A stretch of DNA of 64,000 nucleotides. Origin: Arthrobacter sp. Y81. GTDB lineage: Bacteria; Actinomycetota; Actinomycetes; Actinomycetales; Micrococcaceae. Location of the stretch: the NCBI RefSeq assembly GCF_002929335.1, contig NZ_PJIL01000001.1, forward strand, positions 248,001 through 312,000. The letters run 5' to 3'. Made by a program: the position numbers and the translations under genes. Positions 42,257 through 51,483 of the stretch are shown in pieces (the first letter of the stretch is position 1; every line of letters begins with the position of its first letter). Under the pieces are notes generated by a model. The model was not told the DNA's origin. It saw only the letters and a program-made list of their open reading frames with translations, and did not search any database.

Positions 42257-42331
42257 ATGACTGCAATATTCCTGCGCGCCAAGCGCCTCAGCAAAGTCAT
42301 TAATCCTGCCCCGGACCATCGCATGTCCTGA
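42257..42331 (+). CDS. Possible 24-aa leader peptide
   Basis: ATG at 42257 follows a very strong ribosome-binding site (GGGGAGGTGG, five bases of spacing) and runs 24 codons to TGA: a basic N-terminal half (MTAIFLRAKRLSKV) and INPAPDHRMS. It may be a leader peptide or small protein ahead of rsgA; I do not recognise it. It is too short for coding statistics. Confidence 0.38.
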   Translation: MTAIFLRAKRLSKVINPAPDHRMS

Positions 42332-42435
42332 CCCGCATCCACCTGAATCACCGGGCCTGAATCGCCGCGCAGAAATCGCACTGGCCGGCTCAAGCAGCGG
42401 AGTCCATGCAACGGGGCCTCACCAGAGGTTCTCCA

Positions 42436-43635
42436 TTGAGTACAACATCCGGTCACATGGTGACCGCAGATTTTTCAGCAACCAACAATTCAACTTCACC
42501 TCACGGGCATCCTGCGTTGGCCGGTCCCGTGCAGTTCGGCTTCACCGCCTCAACGGCAGCGCTGTTTGAGGCCCATCCCGTGCCGGGTGGCCAGAGCCCC
42601 GGGCGGGTGGTCCGCGTCGACCGGAACAGGGTCCTGGTCGCGGGGGCGGCGGAGCACTGGCATCTGCCTTATCCAAGCCACGGCGAGGTTCCCGCCACCG
42701 GGGACTGGGTCTGGCTCGGTGCCAACGCCGTGGGGGAACCCGCCGTCATCAGCGTGTTGCCGCGGCAATCGGCGCTGAGCCGCAAGCGGGCCTTTGAGGC
42801 ATCCTCGGAAGCCCAGGTCCTGGGCGCCAATGTGGATGTAGTCGGGGTCGTGGTCCCGGTGGACCGGCCGCTCACCCACAACCGGCTGGAGCGGACACTC
42901 GTGGCGGCGTGGGACTCGGGGGCCACTCCGCTGGTGATCATCACCAAAGCCGATCTTGCCGACATCGCGGACGACGTCGTCGGAAAGGTCATCCTGCAGG
43001 CCGCCGGTGTTGATGTGGTCACCACGGCGGCGGAACATGGCGATGGCCTTGATGAACTGCTCGGACACGTCCCGGCCGGCGCGACGCTTGTCCTGCTGGG
43101 GCCCTCCGGCGCCGGGAAGTCCACGCTGATCAACGCCCTGGCGGGGCACCGCGTGCAGGAGGTCGGGCCGGTGCGTGCGGGCGACGGCAAGGGCAGGCAC
43201 ACCACCACGTCCCGGGAGCTCGTTCCGCTGCCCGGGGGAGCCGTGCTCATGGACACCCCCGGAGTACGCGGGTTCGGGCTCTTCGACGCGGACGACGGGA
43301 TGGGGGAGATGTTCGGCGACCTGGAGGAGCTGTTCAGCCAGTGCCGCTTCGCCGACTGTGCGCACGACCGGGAACCCGGCTGTGCTATCCAGGGCGCGCT
43401 CGCCGACGGGACCCTGGAAATGCGCCGGTGGGAGAGCTACCTCAAGCTCCAACGTGAGCTTGCGGCCCTGAACCGCCGGCATGACGCGGCAGCCCGGAGG
43501 GCCTACCAGCGGGAATGGCACCAAAAGGTGGTGGTGGCCGGCAAGAGCCAGCGGGCGGCCGAGCGGTACGGCCAGGAAGCGGCCGGTGACCGCGCCGGCG
43601 GGGACGGAAAACGGGGTAAACGCAAGCGCAGGTGA
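42436..43635 (+). CDS. rsgA: Ribosome small subunit GTPase RsgA
   Basis: A 399-aa circularly permuted GTPase that checks late 30S maturation. An N-terminal OB domain is followed by the permuted G motifs: G4 TKADLAD (~173), G1 GPSGAGKST near 222, G3 DTPGVRGFG (~272), then the C-terminal zinc cluster CRFADC with a following His and GCAI. A long basic tail ends in GKRGKRKRR. The start is probably the TTG at 42436 after AGAGG; ATG 42457 is an alternative and MQRG at 42406 less likely. Confidence 0.92.
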   Translation: MSTTSGHMVTADFSATNNSTSPHGHPALAGPVQFGFTASTAALFEAHPVPGGQSPGRVVRVDRNRVLVAGAAEHWHLPYPSHGEVPATGDWVWLGANAVGEPAVISVLPRQSALSRKRAFEASSEAQVLGANVDVVGVVVPVDRPLTHNRLERTLVAAWDSGATPLVIITKADLADIADDVVGKVILQAAGVDVVTTAAEHGDGLDELLGHVPAGATLVLLGPSGAGKSTLINALAGHRVQEVGPVRAGDGKGRHTTTSRELVPLPGGAVLMDTPGVRGFGLFDADDGMGEMFGDLEELFSQCRFADCAHDREPGCAIQGALADGTLEMRRWESYLKLQRELAALNRRHDAAARRAYQREWHQKVVVAGKSQRAAERYGQEAAGDRAGGDGKRGKRKRR

Positions 43636-43656
43636 CGTGCCGCCGGGGAGGGCGCA

Positions 43657-43695
43657 GCGGTGCCGGACAGCTCAGGATGACACGTCCGGCACCGC
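43657..43695 (+). terminator. Hairpin after rsgA
   Basis: A 12-bp perfect stem (GCGGTGCCGGAC / GTCCGGCACCGC) with a 15-base loop; no T-tract. The following 43696-43870 contains a TGTAA-N8-TTACA dyad at 43777-43794 before the osmoprotectant operon. Confidence 0.5.
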
Positions 43696-43870
43696 CACCC
43701 ATCCAAAAGGCGCAGGTCACCGAATGCTTACGGTAACCGCGGCACCGCTGACTTTGGCGGGGCCGCTGGTTACGCTGTGTAATACCTGCTTTACAGCCGA
43801 AAATCAGTGAGCTTATGATCTTCTGGCTTGTCCGTCCGATGTTGCCGCCAACAGTAAGGTAAGCCGGGAA

Positions 43871-44971
43871 ATGGCTGAAGCCATGATCGAATTCCAGAGC
43901 GTCACCAAGCAGTACCAGAGCGGGCAGCCGGCCGTTGACAACCTGACCATGTCCATCGACAAAGGCTCCATCACGGTTTTTGTTGGTCCGTCCGGATGCG
44001 GGAAGACCACCTCCCTGCGGATGATCAACCGCATGGTGGAGCCCACTTCCGGCACCATCACTGTGGACGGCAAGGACGTGACGTCCGTGCCCGCGGCGCA
44101 GCTGCGCCGGTCCATGGGGTACGTCATGCAGTCCTCGGGACTGATGCCGCACCGTTCGGTGCTGGACAACATCGCCACCGTCCCGCGGCTGAACGGGGTC
44201 TCCAAAGCGGAGGCACGCCAGCGCGCCCAGGAACTGCTCGACGTCGTCGGGCTCGCTTCGGTGCTCGGCAAGCGCTACCCCTCCCAGCTGTCCGGCGGCC
44301 AGCAGCAGCGCGTGGGCGTGGCGCGCGCCCTCGCCGCAGATCCGCCCGTACTGCTGATGGACGAACCCTTCAGCGCCGTGGATCCGGTCGTTCGCGACGA
44401 ACTGCAGCAGGAGCTGCTCAGGCTGCAGCGGGACCTGGCCAAGACCATCGTTTTCGTCACCCATGACATCGACGAAGCCACGGTCCTGGGGGACAAGGTC
44501 GCCGTCTTCGCCACCAGCGGCAAGCTGGCGCAGTACGCGACGCCGGAGGAAATCCTGCGCGCACCGGCCAACGACTTCGTAGCGTCCTTCGTGGGCAAGG
44601 ACCGGGGGTTCCGCCACCTGGCGTTCAGCCCGTCCGACGCCGTCACCCTCCACGAGGTCCCCACCGTCAGCCAGAGCGGCCTGGCGGCCGGCGCGGCAGG
44701 TTCTGCCACGGACGACTGGCTGCTCGTGGTGGACGCGGATTCGCGCCCGCTGGGCTGGACCAGCCCGGGCGCGGGACCAGCGCTCATCCCCGGCGGATCG
44801 CTCTTCCGGAAAGGGGAGACCCTCCGCCGGGCCCTGGACGCGGCGCTCTCCTCGCCCTCGGGGCTGGGCGTTGCCGTGGACGCAGACGGCCGGCTTGCCG
44901 GCGTCCTCAAAGCGGATGAGTTGCTGGCGGTCATTGAATCGGCCCGGCTGGTCCGGCAGGGTGCCCTCTGA
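43871..44971 (+). CDS. opuCA: Osmoprotectant ABC transporter ATPase
   Basis: A 366-aa ATPase of the OpuCA/ProV family. Walker A GPSGCGKTT is at 39-47, the signature LSGGQQQRVG near 142 and Walker B LLMDEPFSAVD near 163. The C-terminal ~100 residues form a CBS region (VDADGRLAGVLKADELLAVI), which in this family senses ionic strength; only one clear CBS motif can be seen, with a weaker first copy (VVDADSRPLGW). ATG 43871 gives MAEAM; ATG 43883 (MIEFQSV) is an alternative. First gene of a four-gene operon. Confidence 0.92.
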   Translation: MAEAMIEFQSVTKQYQSGQPAVDNLTMSIDKGSITVFVGPSGCGKTTSLRMINRMVEPTSGTITVDGKDVTSVPAAQLRRSMGYVMQSSGLMPHRSVLDNIATVPRLNGVSKAEARQRAQELLDVVGLASVLGKRYPSQLSGGQQQRVGVARALAADPPVLLMDEPFSAVDPVVRDELQQELLRLQRDLAKTIVFVTHDIDEATVLGDKVAVFATSGKLAQYATPEEILRAPANDFVASFVGKDRGFRHLAFSPSDAVTLHEVPTVSQSGLAAGAAGSATDDWLLVVDADSRPLGWTSPGAGPALIPGGSLFRKGETLRRALDAALSSPSGLGVAVDADGRLAGVLKADELLAVIESARLVRQGAL

Positions 44972-45681
44972 TGGAATGGTTCCTGGCCAACAGCGGGCGG
45001 GTGTTCGAACTCGCCGGCCAGCACCTGGTGCTGGCCATCCTGCCCATGGTCTTTGGTTTGCTGCTCTCGATTCCGCTCGCCCAGTTCGCCCGGCGAAACA
45101 GGACCCTGCGCTCTGTGGTGGTCACGGCGACGTCCCTGCTATATACGGTGCCGTCCCTCGCCTTGTTCATCATCCTTCCCTCGATCCTGGGGACCAGGGT
45201 CCTGGACCCGGTCAACGTGATTGTGGCACTCACGATTTACGCGGTGGCCCTCCTGGTGCGGGCCGCCCTCGACGCTTTCGACTCGGTGGATGACGACCTT
45301 CGCCAGGCCGCCGTTGCCATGGGCTTCAAGCCCGGTGCGCGTTTCGTCCAGATCGATCTTCCGCTCTCCCTGCCGGTGCTGTTCGCCGGGTTGCGTGTGG
45401 TGTCGGTCAGCAACATCTCGCTGGTGAGCGTGGCCGCCCTGCTGGGCATCGGGAACCTGGGGATGCTGTTCACCTCCGGACTCCAACGGGGCTTCATTAC
45501 CGAGGTGGTGGTCGGGATCATTGCCATTCTGGTTCTGGCACTGGTGATGGATGCGGTGCTCGTGCTCCTGGAACGGCTCCTGACGCCGTGGACCAGGGCT
45601 GCAACAAGAACGGACAGGGCCGGTCTCGCCTCGGCGGCGGAGCGGTTGTCCGATGTCCGGGCAGGCGGTGCCTCCGCATGA
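44971..45681 (+). CDS. opuCB: Osmoprotectant ABC transporter permease
   Basis: A 236-aa permease with five or six helices and the family loop (AALDAFDSVDDDLRQAAVAMGFKPG) that contacts the ATPase. Its ATG shares one base with the stop of the ATPase gene (TGATG). The ATGA overlap at its end couples it to the second permease. It imports glycine betaine, choline or carnitine, judging by the operon. Confidence 0.92.
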   Translation: MEWFLANSGRVFELAGQHLVLAILPMVFGLLLSIPLAQFARRNRTLRSVVVTATSLLYTVPSLALFIILPSILGTRVLDPVNVIVALTIYAVALLVRAALDAFDSVDDDLRQAAVAMGFKPGARFVQIDLPLSLPVLFAGLRVVSVSNISLVSVAALLGIGNLGMLFTSGLQRGFITEVVVGIIAILVLALVMDAVLVLLERLLTPWTRAATRTDRAGLASAAERLSDVRAGGASA

Positions 45682-46424
45682 GCAATGTCTTTACGGATAC
45701 CTTCGCCTGGCTGGGGGACCCCCTGAACTGGGCCGGCAGCACGGGAATTCCCGTCCGGCTGGCAGAGCACCTCCAGTACACAGGCCTCGTGATGCTGATC
45801 GCCACGGCCATCGCCGTCCCAATCGGCCTCTATGTCGGCCACACCGGCCGCGGCCGGGTGGCGGTTGTTGCGTTGGCCGGAGCGCTGCGGGCACTGCCCA
45901 CCCTTGGCCTGCTGACTCTCTTCGTCCTCCTGGCCGGCATCGGACTGATGCCTCCGATCTGGGCCCTCGTGATTCTCACGGTGCCCCCGCTGCTCGCAGG
46001 CACCTATGCGGGGATTGCCAGCGTGGACCGGAACGTGGTGGACGCCGCCCGCGCCATGGGTATGACGGAACTGCAGGTGCTGTTCCGGGCGGAAGTCCCC
46101 AATGCCCTGACGGTAATGTTCGGAGGATTCCGGACCGGCGTGCTGCAGGTGATCGCCACCGTTTCGGTAGTTGCGTATATCAATCTGGGCGGCCTGGGCC
46201 GGTATCTTTTCGATGGCCTGGTGTTGTCCGATTTTCCGCAAATGCTCGGCGGTTCGCTCCTGATAGCCGGACTGGCCATCGCCGTTGACCTGATTCTCGC
46301 CGTTTTCCAGAGGCTGTTCCTGTCCAGGAGAGTTTCTGCCACGCCAGACCGGAGCCAGCAGGCACCGGTTGATCTCACAGACCCCGTGTCCGCGGAGCCT
46401 GTTCTTCAAGGAGGTACGTCATGA
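45678..46424 (+). CDS. opuCD: Osmoprotectant ABC transporter permease
   Basis: A 248-aa permease, the partner of the preceding one. The coupling loop reads SVDRNVVDAARAMGMTELQVLF. Helices lie around 30-50, 60-80, 85-110, 155-185 and 195-222. The ATG at 45678 overlaps the previous stop (ATGA); a longer frame upstream is only the other gene's shadow. Its stop overlaps the binding-protein ATG. Confidence 0.92.
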   Translation: MSNVFTDTFAWLGDPLNWAGSTGIPVRLAEHLQYTGLVMLIATAIAVPIGLYVGHTGRGRVAVVALAGALRALPTLGLLTLFVLLAGIGLMPPIWALVILTVPPLLAGTYAGIASVDRNVVDAARAMGMTELQVLFRAEVPNALTVMFGGFRTGVLQVIATVSVVAYINLGGLGRYLFDGLVLSDFPQMLGGSLLIAGLAIAVDLILAVFQRLFLSRRVSATPDRSQQAPVDLTDPVSAEPVLQGGTS

Positions 46425-47377
46425 AGGAAACCCACTCTAGAGTCCTGGGCCGGCGCGCATTCGGCGGCCTGGCCGCCGGCGTCGGGCTTGCCCTGACGCT
46501 GTCCGCGTGCGGCGGAGGGTCGGACCCCCTGGGAAGCGCGCCCGCCACGGGCGGCTCGGGATCAGGTTCGGCGCTGGTGATCGGTTCCGCCGACTTCCCG
46601 GAAAGCCAGATCATTGCAGAGGTCTACGCGGGTGCCCTGAACGCGGCCGGCGTGACTGCAAGCACCAAGCCCAACATCGGGTCCCGCGAGGTGTACTTCA
46701 AGGCTGTCCAGGACGGGTCCGTGGACGTCATCCCCGACTACAGCGGCAACCTCCTGCTGCATGTGGACAAGGAAGCCACCGAGGTGTCGGCGGACGACAT
46801 CTTCAAGGCGCTCCCGGCCAAGCTGCCGGAGGGACTGGCCGTGCTGGAGGCTTCCACGGCTGAGGACAAGGACGCCATGGTGGTGACCAAGGCGACAGCG
46901 GAGAAGTACCAGCTCAAGTCCATCGAAGACCTCGCCAAGGTCTGCAGCGAGCTGGTGGTCGGCGCCCCGGCTACCTTCGCCGAGCGCGCGTACGGCCTGC
47001 CCGGCCTGAAAAAGAACTACAGCTGCGAGCCGAAGAAGCTGGAACCGTTCAGCGACGGCGGCGGCCCCATCACCGTGAAGGCGCTGCTCGAGGACCAGGT
47101 GCAGGTCGCGGACATCTACACCACGACGCCGGCCATCGCCGACAATGACCTGGTGGTCCTGGAGGACCCCAAGAACAACTTCATCGCCCAGCAGGTCCTG
47201 CCGCTGTACAACAAGGCCAAGATGACGGACAAGGCCAAGGAAGCGCTCAACTCCGTGTCCAAGATCCTCACCACGGAAGACCTGATCAACCTCAACCGTG
47301 CCGTCAGCGGCACGCAGAAGCAGAACCCGAAGGACGCAGCAGCGGCCTGGCTCAAGGACAAGGGGCTGGTTAAGTAG
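46421..47377 (+). CDS. opuCC: Osmoprotectant-binding lipoprotein
   Basis: A 318-aa lipoprotein (lipobox LSAC near residue 27, preceded by RRAFGG-type twin-arginine-like residues). The mature part starts IGSADFPESQIIAEVYAGAL and includes DVIPDYSGNLLLH and VLEDPKNNFIAQQVLPL, hallmarks of OpuC/ProX-like quaternary-amine-binding proteins, with aromatic residues for cation-pi contact. Last gene of the operon, followed by a terminator. The RR before the hydrophobic core might indicate Tat export; this is not certain. Confidence 0.93.
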   Translation: MKETHSRVLGRRAFGGLAAGVGLALTLSACGGGSDPLGSAPATGGSGSGSALVIGSADFPESQIIAEVYAGALNAAGVTASTKPNIGSREVYFKAVQDGSVDVIPDYSGNLLLHVDKEATEVSADDIFKALPAKLPEGLAVLEASTAEDKDAMVVTKATAEKYQLKSIEDLAKVCSELVVGAPATFAERAYGLPGLKKNYSCEPKKLEPFSDGGGPITVKALLEDQVQVADIYTTTPAIADNDLVVLEDPKNNFIAQQVLPLYNKAKMTDKAKEALNSVSKILTTEDLINLNRAVSGTQKQNPKDAAAAWLKDKGLVK

Positions 47378-47385
47378 CCGGAGCC

Positions 47386-47434
47386 CGACGGCGCCTTCCG
47401 GACTTCACGGTCCGGCGGGCGCCGTCGTCGTTTT
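47386..47434 (+). terminator. Terminator after osmoprotectant operon
   Basis: Outer stem CGACGGCGCC / GGCGCCGTCG with an inner CCGGA/TCCGG stem, then TCGTTTT. Confidence 0.8.
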
Positions 47435-47511
47435 CCTCGGCTGCTGGCCGAAGCGGCACCACGTCGCTCCCGTGTGAGTCAAGTCTCAGCTGAAGTACAT
47501 CCGCCATATGG

Positions 47512-47517
47512 CATATT
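47512..47517 (+). promoter_or_regulatory. -10 box CATATT of leaderless alaA
   Basis: CATATT, six bases, then ATG at 47524. The surrounding CATATGG-like sequence is AT-rich. Confidence 0.45.
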
Positions 47518-47523
47518 TGATGG

Positions 47524-48744
47524 ATGGCAGAATTCAAGCAGTCCACCAAGCTTCATAATGTCCTCTACGACATCCGTGGACCGATTCTTCAGGCCGCCCA
47601 GCAGATGGAGGCAGAGGGTCACCGCATCCTCAAACTGAACATCGGAAACCCGGCCCCGTTTGGTTTTGAAGCGCCGGACGCGATTTTGGTGGACATGATC
47701 CGCCACCTGCCGCATGCCCAGGGCTACAGTGATTCCCGCGGCATATTTTCCGCCCGGACCGCCGTGTCGCAGTACTACCAGACCCGCGGGATCCAGAACA
47801 TCCACGTGGATGATATCTACCTCGGCAACGGCGTCAGTGAACTCATCACCATGTCGCTCATGGCGCTCCTCGACGACGGCGACGAGGTCCTTATCCCCAC
47901 ACCGGACTACCCGCTGTGGACCGCCTCCGTGGCCCTCGCAAGCGGGCGGCCTGTGCACTACCTCTGCGATGAGGAGTCCGGCTGGCAGCCGGACCTGGAG
48001 GACCTCGAATCCAAGATCACCCCGCGCACCAAGGGAATCGTGGTAATCAACCCGAACAACCCCACCGGTGCGGTGTATCCCGAAGAGACACTGAAGAAGA
48101 TCGTGGCCCTCGCCGAAAAGCACGGACTGGTCCTCTTCGCGGATGAAATCTACGAGAAGATCCTGTACGAGGACGCCGTCCACGTGAACCTTGCCGGCCT
48201 CACCGGCGACGACGTCCTGTGCCTGACCTTCAGCGGACTTTCCAAGGCGTACCGGGTGTGCGGGTACCGGGCCGGCTGGATGGCGATTTCCGGGCCGAAG
48301 AAGGACGCCGCCGATTACCTCGAAGGCATCAGCCTGCTGGCCAACATGCGCCTCTGCGCCAACGTACCGGCGCAGCATGCCATCCAGACAGCTTTGGGCG
48401 GATACCAGAGCATCAACGACCTGATCCTGCCCGGCGGGCGCCTGCTGGAACAGCGGAACAAGGCCTACGACCTGCTCAACGCCATCCCCGGTGTCAGCAC
48501 CCAGCAGGCCAGGGGAGCGCTGTACCTCTTCCCCAAACTGGACCCCGAGGTCTTCCACATCCGCGACGACGAAAAGTTCGTCCTGGACCTGCTTCGCGAT
48601 CAGAAGATCCTCGTTTCCCACGGGCGTGCCTTCAACTGGGTCCGGCCGGACCACTTCCGGATGGTCACCCTGCCCAACGTGAAGGACATCGAAGAGGCAA
48701 TTGGCCGCATGGGGGACTTCCTGAGCCGGTACCAGGGGAACTAG
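47524..48744 (+). CDS. alaA: Alanine/glutamate-pyruvate aminotransferase, AlaA type
   Basis: A 406-aa fold-type I aminotransferase that makes alanine from pyruvate and glutamate. It follows E. coli AlaA almost throughout: KLHNVLYDIRGP at the start, LNIGNPAPFGFEAPDAIL, GNGVSELI, INPNNPTGAVY, DEIYEKILYEDA, the PLP lysine Lys241 in FSGLSKAYRV and ANVPAQHAIQTALGGYQ. Leaderless-type ATG. Followed after 105 bases by PPK2 in the same direction. Confidence 0.95.
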   Translation: MAEFKQSTKLHNVLYDIRGPILQAAQQMEAEGHRILKLNIGNPAPFGFEAPDAILVDMIRHLPHAQGYSDSRGIFSARTAVSQYYQTRGIQNIHVDDIYLGNGVSELITMSLMALLDDGDEVLIPTPDYPLWTASVALASGRPVHYLCDEESGWQPDLEDLESKITPRTKGIVVINPNNPTGAVYPEETLKKIVALAEKHGLVLFADEIYEKILYEDAVHVNLAGLTGDDVLCLTFSGLSKAYRVCGYRAGWMAISGPKKDAADYLEGISLLANMRLCANVPAQHAIQTALGGYQSINDLILPGGRLLEQRNKAYDLLNAIPGVSTQQARGALYLFPKLDPEVFHIRDDEKFVLDLLRDQKILVSHGRAFNWVRPDHFRMVTLPNVKDIEEAIGRMGDFLSRYQGN

Positions 48745-48849
48745 CCTGATGGCAGCAACGCCGCCCGGGGGCTCCCGGGCGGCGGCAGCCGGAATGTGCC
48801 GCGTTGAGGCGGCACTCCGGTCTGGTGGCACATCGGCGGAAGGCACCAC

Positions 48850-49704
48850 ATGGCAGGCATCGAAGATTTCGACAAGCACCCCTCCGGGACCCTGGTAGCG
48901 GGTGACGGATTCAAGCTGGCCGATGTGGATCCTGATTCCACGCCGGGCTATCCGGGCGACAAAGCGGATGGCCGGGCACTCCTTGCCGAACTGGACGGGA
49001 AGCTCACCACCCTCCAGGAGAAGCTGTTCGCAGAGGCCAAATTTGGCGGCAGCAAGCGCATCCTGCTGATCCTCCAGGCCATGGACACCGCGGGCAAAGG
49101 CGGCATCGTGGCCCACGTTGTGGGTGCCATGGACCCGCAGGGTGTGCAGCTCAAGGCGTTCAAGGCGCCCACCGACGAGGAAAAAGCCTATGACTTCCTC
49201 TGGCGGATCGAGAAGGAAGTCCCCGCGGCCGGGATGGTGGGTGTCTTCGACCGGTCCCACTACGAGGATGTGCTCATCCACCGGGTCCGCGGCTGGGCAT
49301 CCCCGGAAGAGTTGGAGCGGCGCTACACCGCGATCAACGAATTTGAAGCCAGGCTGACGGCCTCCGGTACCCGGATCGTCAAGGTGATGCTGAACATCAG
49401 CCGGGATGAACAGAAGGCCCGGCTGCTCGCGCGGCTGGATGATTCCTCGAAGCACTGGAAGTACAGCAGCGGCGACTTGAAGGAGCGCGCTTTCTGGGAC
49501 GACTACATGGCCGCATACCAGGTGGCCTTTGACAAGACACACACTGAGGTGGCGCCCTGGCATGTGGTCCCGGCAAACAAGAAGTGGTACGCGCGCATCG
49601 CCGTGCAGCAGCTGCTGCTACACGCCATGGAAGACCTCCATCTGGATTGGCCCGCCGCCGAGTACGACGTTGCCTTGGAACGCAGCATGGTGGAAAGGTC
49701 CTGA
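48850..49704 (+). CDS. Polyphosphate kinase 2 family protein
   Basis: A 284-aa PPK2 enzyme, which uses polyphosphate to phosphorylate nucleotides or the reverse. Walker A MDTAGKGG is at 78-85, Walker B VFDRSHYEDVLIHRV at ~132-146, and the lid region KHWKYSSGDLKERAFWDDY is intact. It is a one-domain form; the class (ADP- or AMP-preferring) cannot be read with certainty, though the HWKYS-type lid is closest to short actinobacterial polyP:nucleotide phosphotransferases. ATG follows GGAAGG. It ends 42 bases before the convergent xseB stop. Confidence 0.93.
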   Translation: MAGIEDFDKHPSGTLVAGDGFKLADVDPDSTPGYPGDKADGRALLAELDGKLTTLQEKLFAEAKFGGSKRILLILQAMDTAGKGGIVAHVVGAMDPQGVQLKAFKAPTDEEKAYDFLWRIEKEVPAAGMVGVFDRSHYEDVLIHRVRGWASPEELERRYTAINEFEARLTASGTRIVKVMLNISRDEQKARLLARLDDSSKHWKYSSGDLKERAFWDDYMAAYQVAFDKTHTEVAPWHVVPANKKWYARIAVQQLLLHAMEDLHLDWPAAEYDVALERSMVERS

Positions 49705-49746
49705 TCCGGCGGCCCGGGACCCGGGCGGCCTAAGGCCCGGGGCGGA

Positions 49747-49977
49747 CTAAGACTCCGGCCCGGCCTGGTTCCTGGCAGCGGCCAGCCGTTTGCGGGCGCC
49801 TTCGAGCCATTCCTCACAGCGCTTGGCCAACGCTTCGCCCCTCTCCCACAACGCGAGTGAGTCCTCAAGGCTGGCGCCGCCGGCTTCGAGCTTGCCCACC
49901 ACGGCCACGAGCTGTTCGCGGGCCTCCTCGTAGCTCAGTCCTTCGATGTCCGCGTTCGGTTTCTGTTCTGCTGCCAA
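49747..49977 (-). CDS. xseB: Exodeoxyribonuclease VII small subunit
   Basis: A 76-aa helical protein with the family core [37 protein letters not shown], which forms the two-helix arm that binds XseA. ATG start after AAGGAGC, 68 bases after the xseA stop; the two make one operon. Confidence 0.95.
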   Translation of the reverse strand: MAAEQKPNADIEGLSYEEAREQLVAVVGKLEAGGASLEDSLALWERGEALAKRCEEWLEGARKRLAAARNQAGPES

Positions 49978-50045
49978 TGTGCTGCTCCTTGCTGGTGGTA
50001 AGTGGACTGGGCGGTTCCGGTGTGTTTGTCCGGCACCGCGCTGAT

Positions 50046-51332
50046 TCAGTTGTCGGAAATCTGGTGGCCGCCGGTGGACCGGGCCGAAAAACTGCCGCCT
50101 GCAACCCGTACGAAAAGCTCGGAGCCCTCGGGTGCCTGCGACGGGTGCCGCACGACGGCCTTCCGGGTATCCGCTGCCTGGTCTGCGCCTGCCACCTGCA
50201 CCACGGCGTAGCCGCGGTCCAGCGTTTGCTGCGGTGAGAGGGAGCGCACCTGGTTGCGGAGGTGGACGACCTGGTCGGCGGCCCTCAGTACTGCGGTGCT
50301 GATGGCGGCGCGTGAGCGGCTGCTGAGTCGTGCAACGTCTTCGGCCCGGGAGCTGACCATGACTTCCGGCGAAGCGAGGACAGGCCTCGAATGCAGGGAG
50401 GCCATCCGGTCGGATTCGCGTTCCACCAGCCGCGTCACACCGCGCCTGAGCTGGTCGCGGGCCTGCCGAACCCTGGTGAGTTCTTCCGCGACGTCGGGAA
50501 CGATCCTCTTTGCGGCATCCGTGGGCGTGGAGGCCCGGAGGTCGGCGACGTCGTCGAGGATGGGCCGGTCCGCCTCGTGCCCGATCGCGCTGACCACGGG
50601 TGTGGACGCGCCGGACACTGCCCTGATCAGGTCCTCATTGCTGAAGGGGAGCAGGTCCTCCAAAGCGCCGCCGCCGCGGGCGATGACGATGACGTCAACG
50701 TGGGGATCCGCATCGAGTTCGCGCAGCGCGCCAATGATCTGGGACACAGCCGTATTTCCCTGCACCGCCACTTCCCGGACCTCGAATTCGACGGCTGGCC
50801 ACCGGAGCGCGGCGTTGCGAAGCACGTCCTTTTTGGCATCGGAGTCGCGTCCGGTGATGAGTCCGATCCGGTGGGGGAGGAGCGGCAGGCGTTTCTTCCG
50901 GGAATCCGCAAAAAGGCCTTCCATGGAAAGCGCGTGGCGGAGCCGCTCGATCCGCGCCAGCAGGTCTCCGAGCCCTACCGGACGGATGTCCTTCACCGAC
51001 ATGTTGATGCGTCCGGTCTTGAGCCAGAACTCTGCCTTCAGGAGTGCGACCACCCTGGAGCCCCGCTCCAGGGGAACCTCCTGGCGGTCCAGAACATTCG
51101 ACCAGATGGACGCCGGTAGGGAGATTTCGGCGTCAACATCCCGGAGCGTCATGAAGGCACTGCCGCCGCGGCGGTTCAGCTCGATGACCTGGCCTTCGAC
51201 CCACGCCGAGGGGGTTCGGTCGATGTGGGCTTTGAGTTTTTGGGACAGAAGCTGCAAGGGCCAAGGGTTGTCCGGGCTGGTTTCGGCAGCCGTCGCAGGA
51301 ACCGTGGTTGCCGCGGGCATGTTGTCAGCCAC
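50046..51332 (-). CDS. xseA: Exodeoxyribonuclease VII large subunit
   Basis: A 428-aa nuclease that degrades single-stranded DNA. The N-terminal OB fold ([22 protein letters not shown]) is followed by the catalytic core ([66 protein letters not shown]) and a helical arm ending in LDRGYAVV. The GTG at 51332 is six bases after a CACGGT box; ATG 51321 is an alternative. Divergent from a membrane protein gene. Confidence 0.96.
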   Translation of the reverse strand: MADNMPAATTVPATAAETSPDNPWPLQLLSQKLKAHIDRTPSAWVEGQVIELNRRGGSAFMTLRDVDAEISLPASIWSNVLDRQEVPLERGSRVVALLKAEFWLKTGRINMSVKDIRPVGLGDLLARIERLRHALSMEGLFADSRKKRLPLLPHRIGLITGRDSDAKKDVLRNAALRWPAVEFEVREVAVQGNTAVSQIIGALRELDADPHVDVIVIARGGGALEDLLPFSNEDLIRAVSGASTPVVSAIGHEADRPILDDVADLRASTPTDAAKRIVPDVAEELTRVRQARDQLRRGVTRLVERESDRMASLHSRPVLASPEVMVSSRAEDVARLSSRSRAAISTAVLRAADQVVHLRNQVRSLSPQQTLDRGYAVVQVAGADQAADTRKAVVRHPSQAPEGSELFVRVAGGSFSARSTGGHQISDN

Positions 51333-51483
51333 GGGCGGACCGTGACGGGGTGGGAGCCTTGGGCATGGGAATCCTTTGCGGGTGGCAGTGCATCAAAACG
51401 GAATGGCATCAAACCAAATCAACTCTATCCATAGCTCTACCACTGTCCGCCGACATTTTTGCTTCCCCGCCGGCACCCCTAGG

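Noticed and set aside
47479..49563. A 694-codon minus-strand frame
   Set aside because: Antisense to alaA and PPK2, both clear genes; high-GC codon bias explains the open frame.
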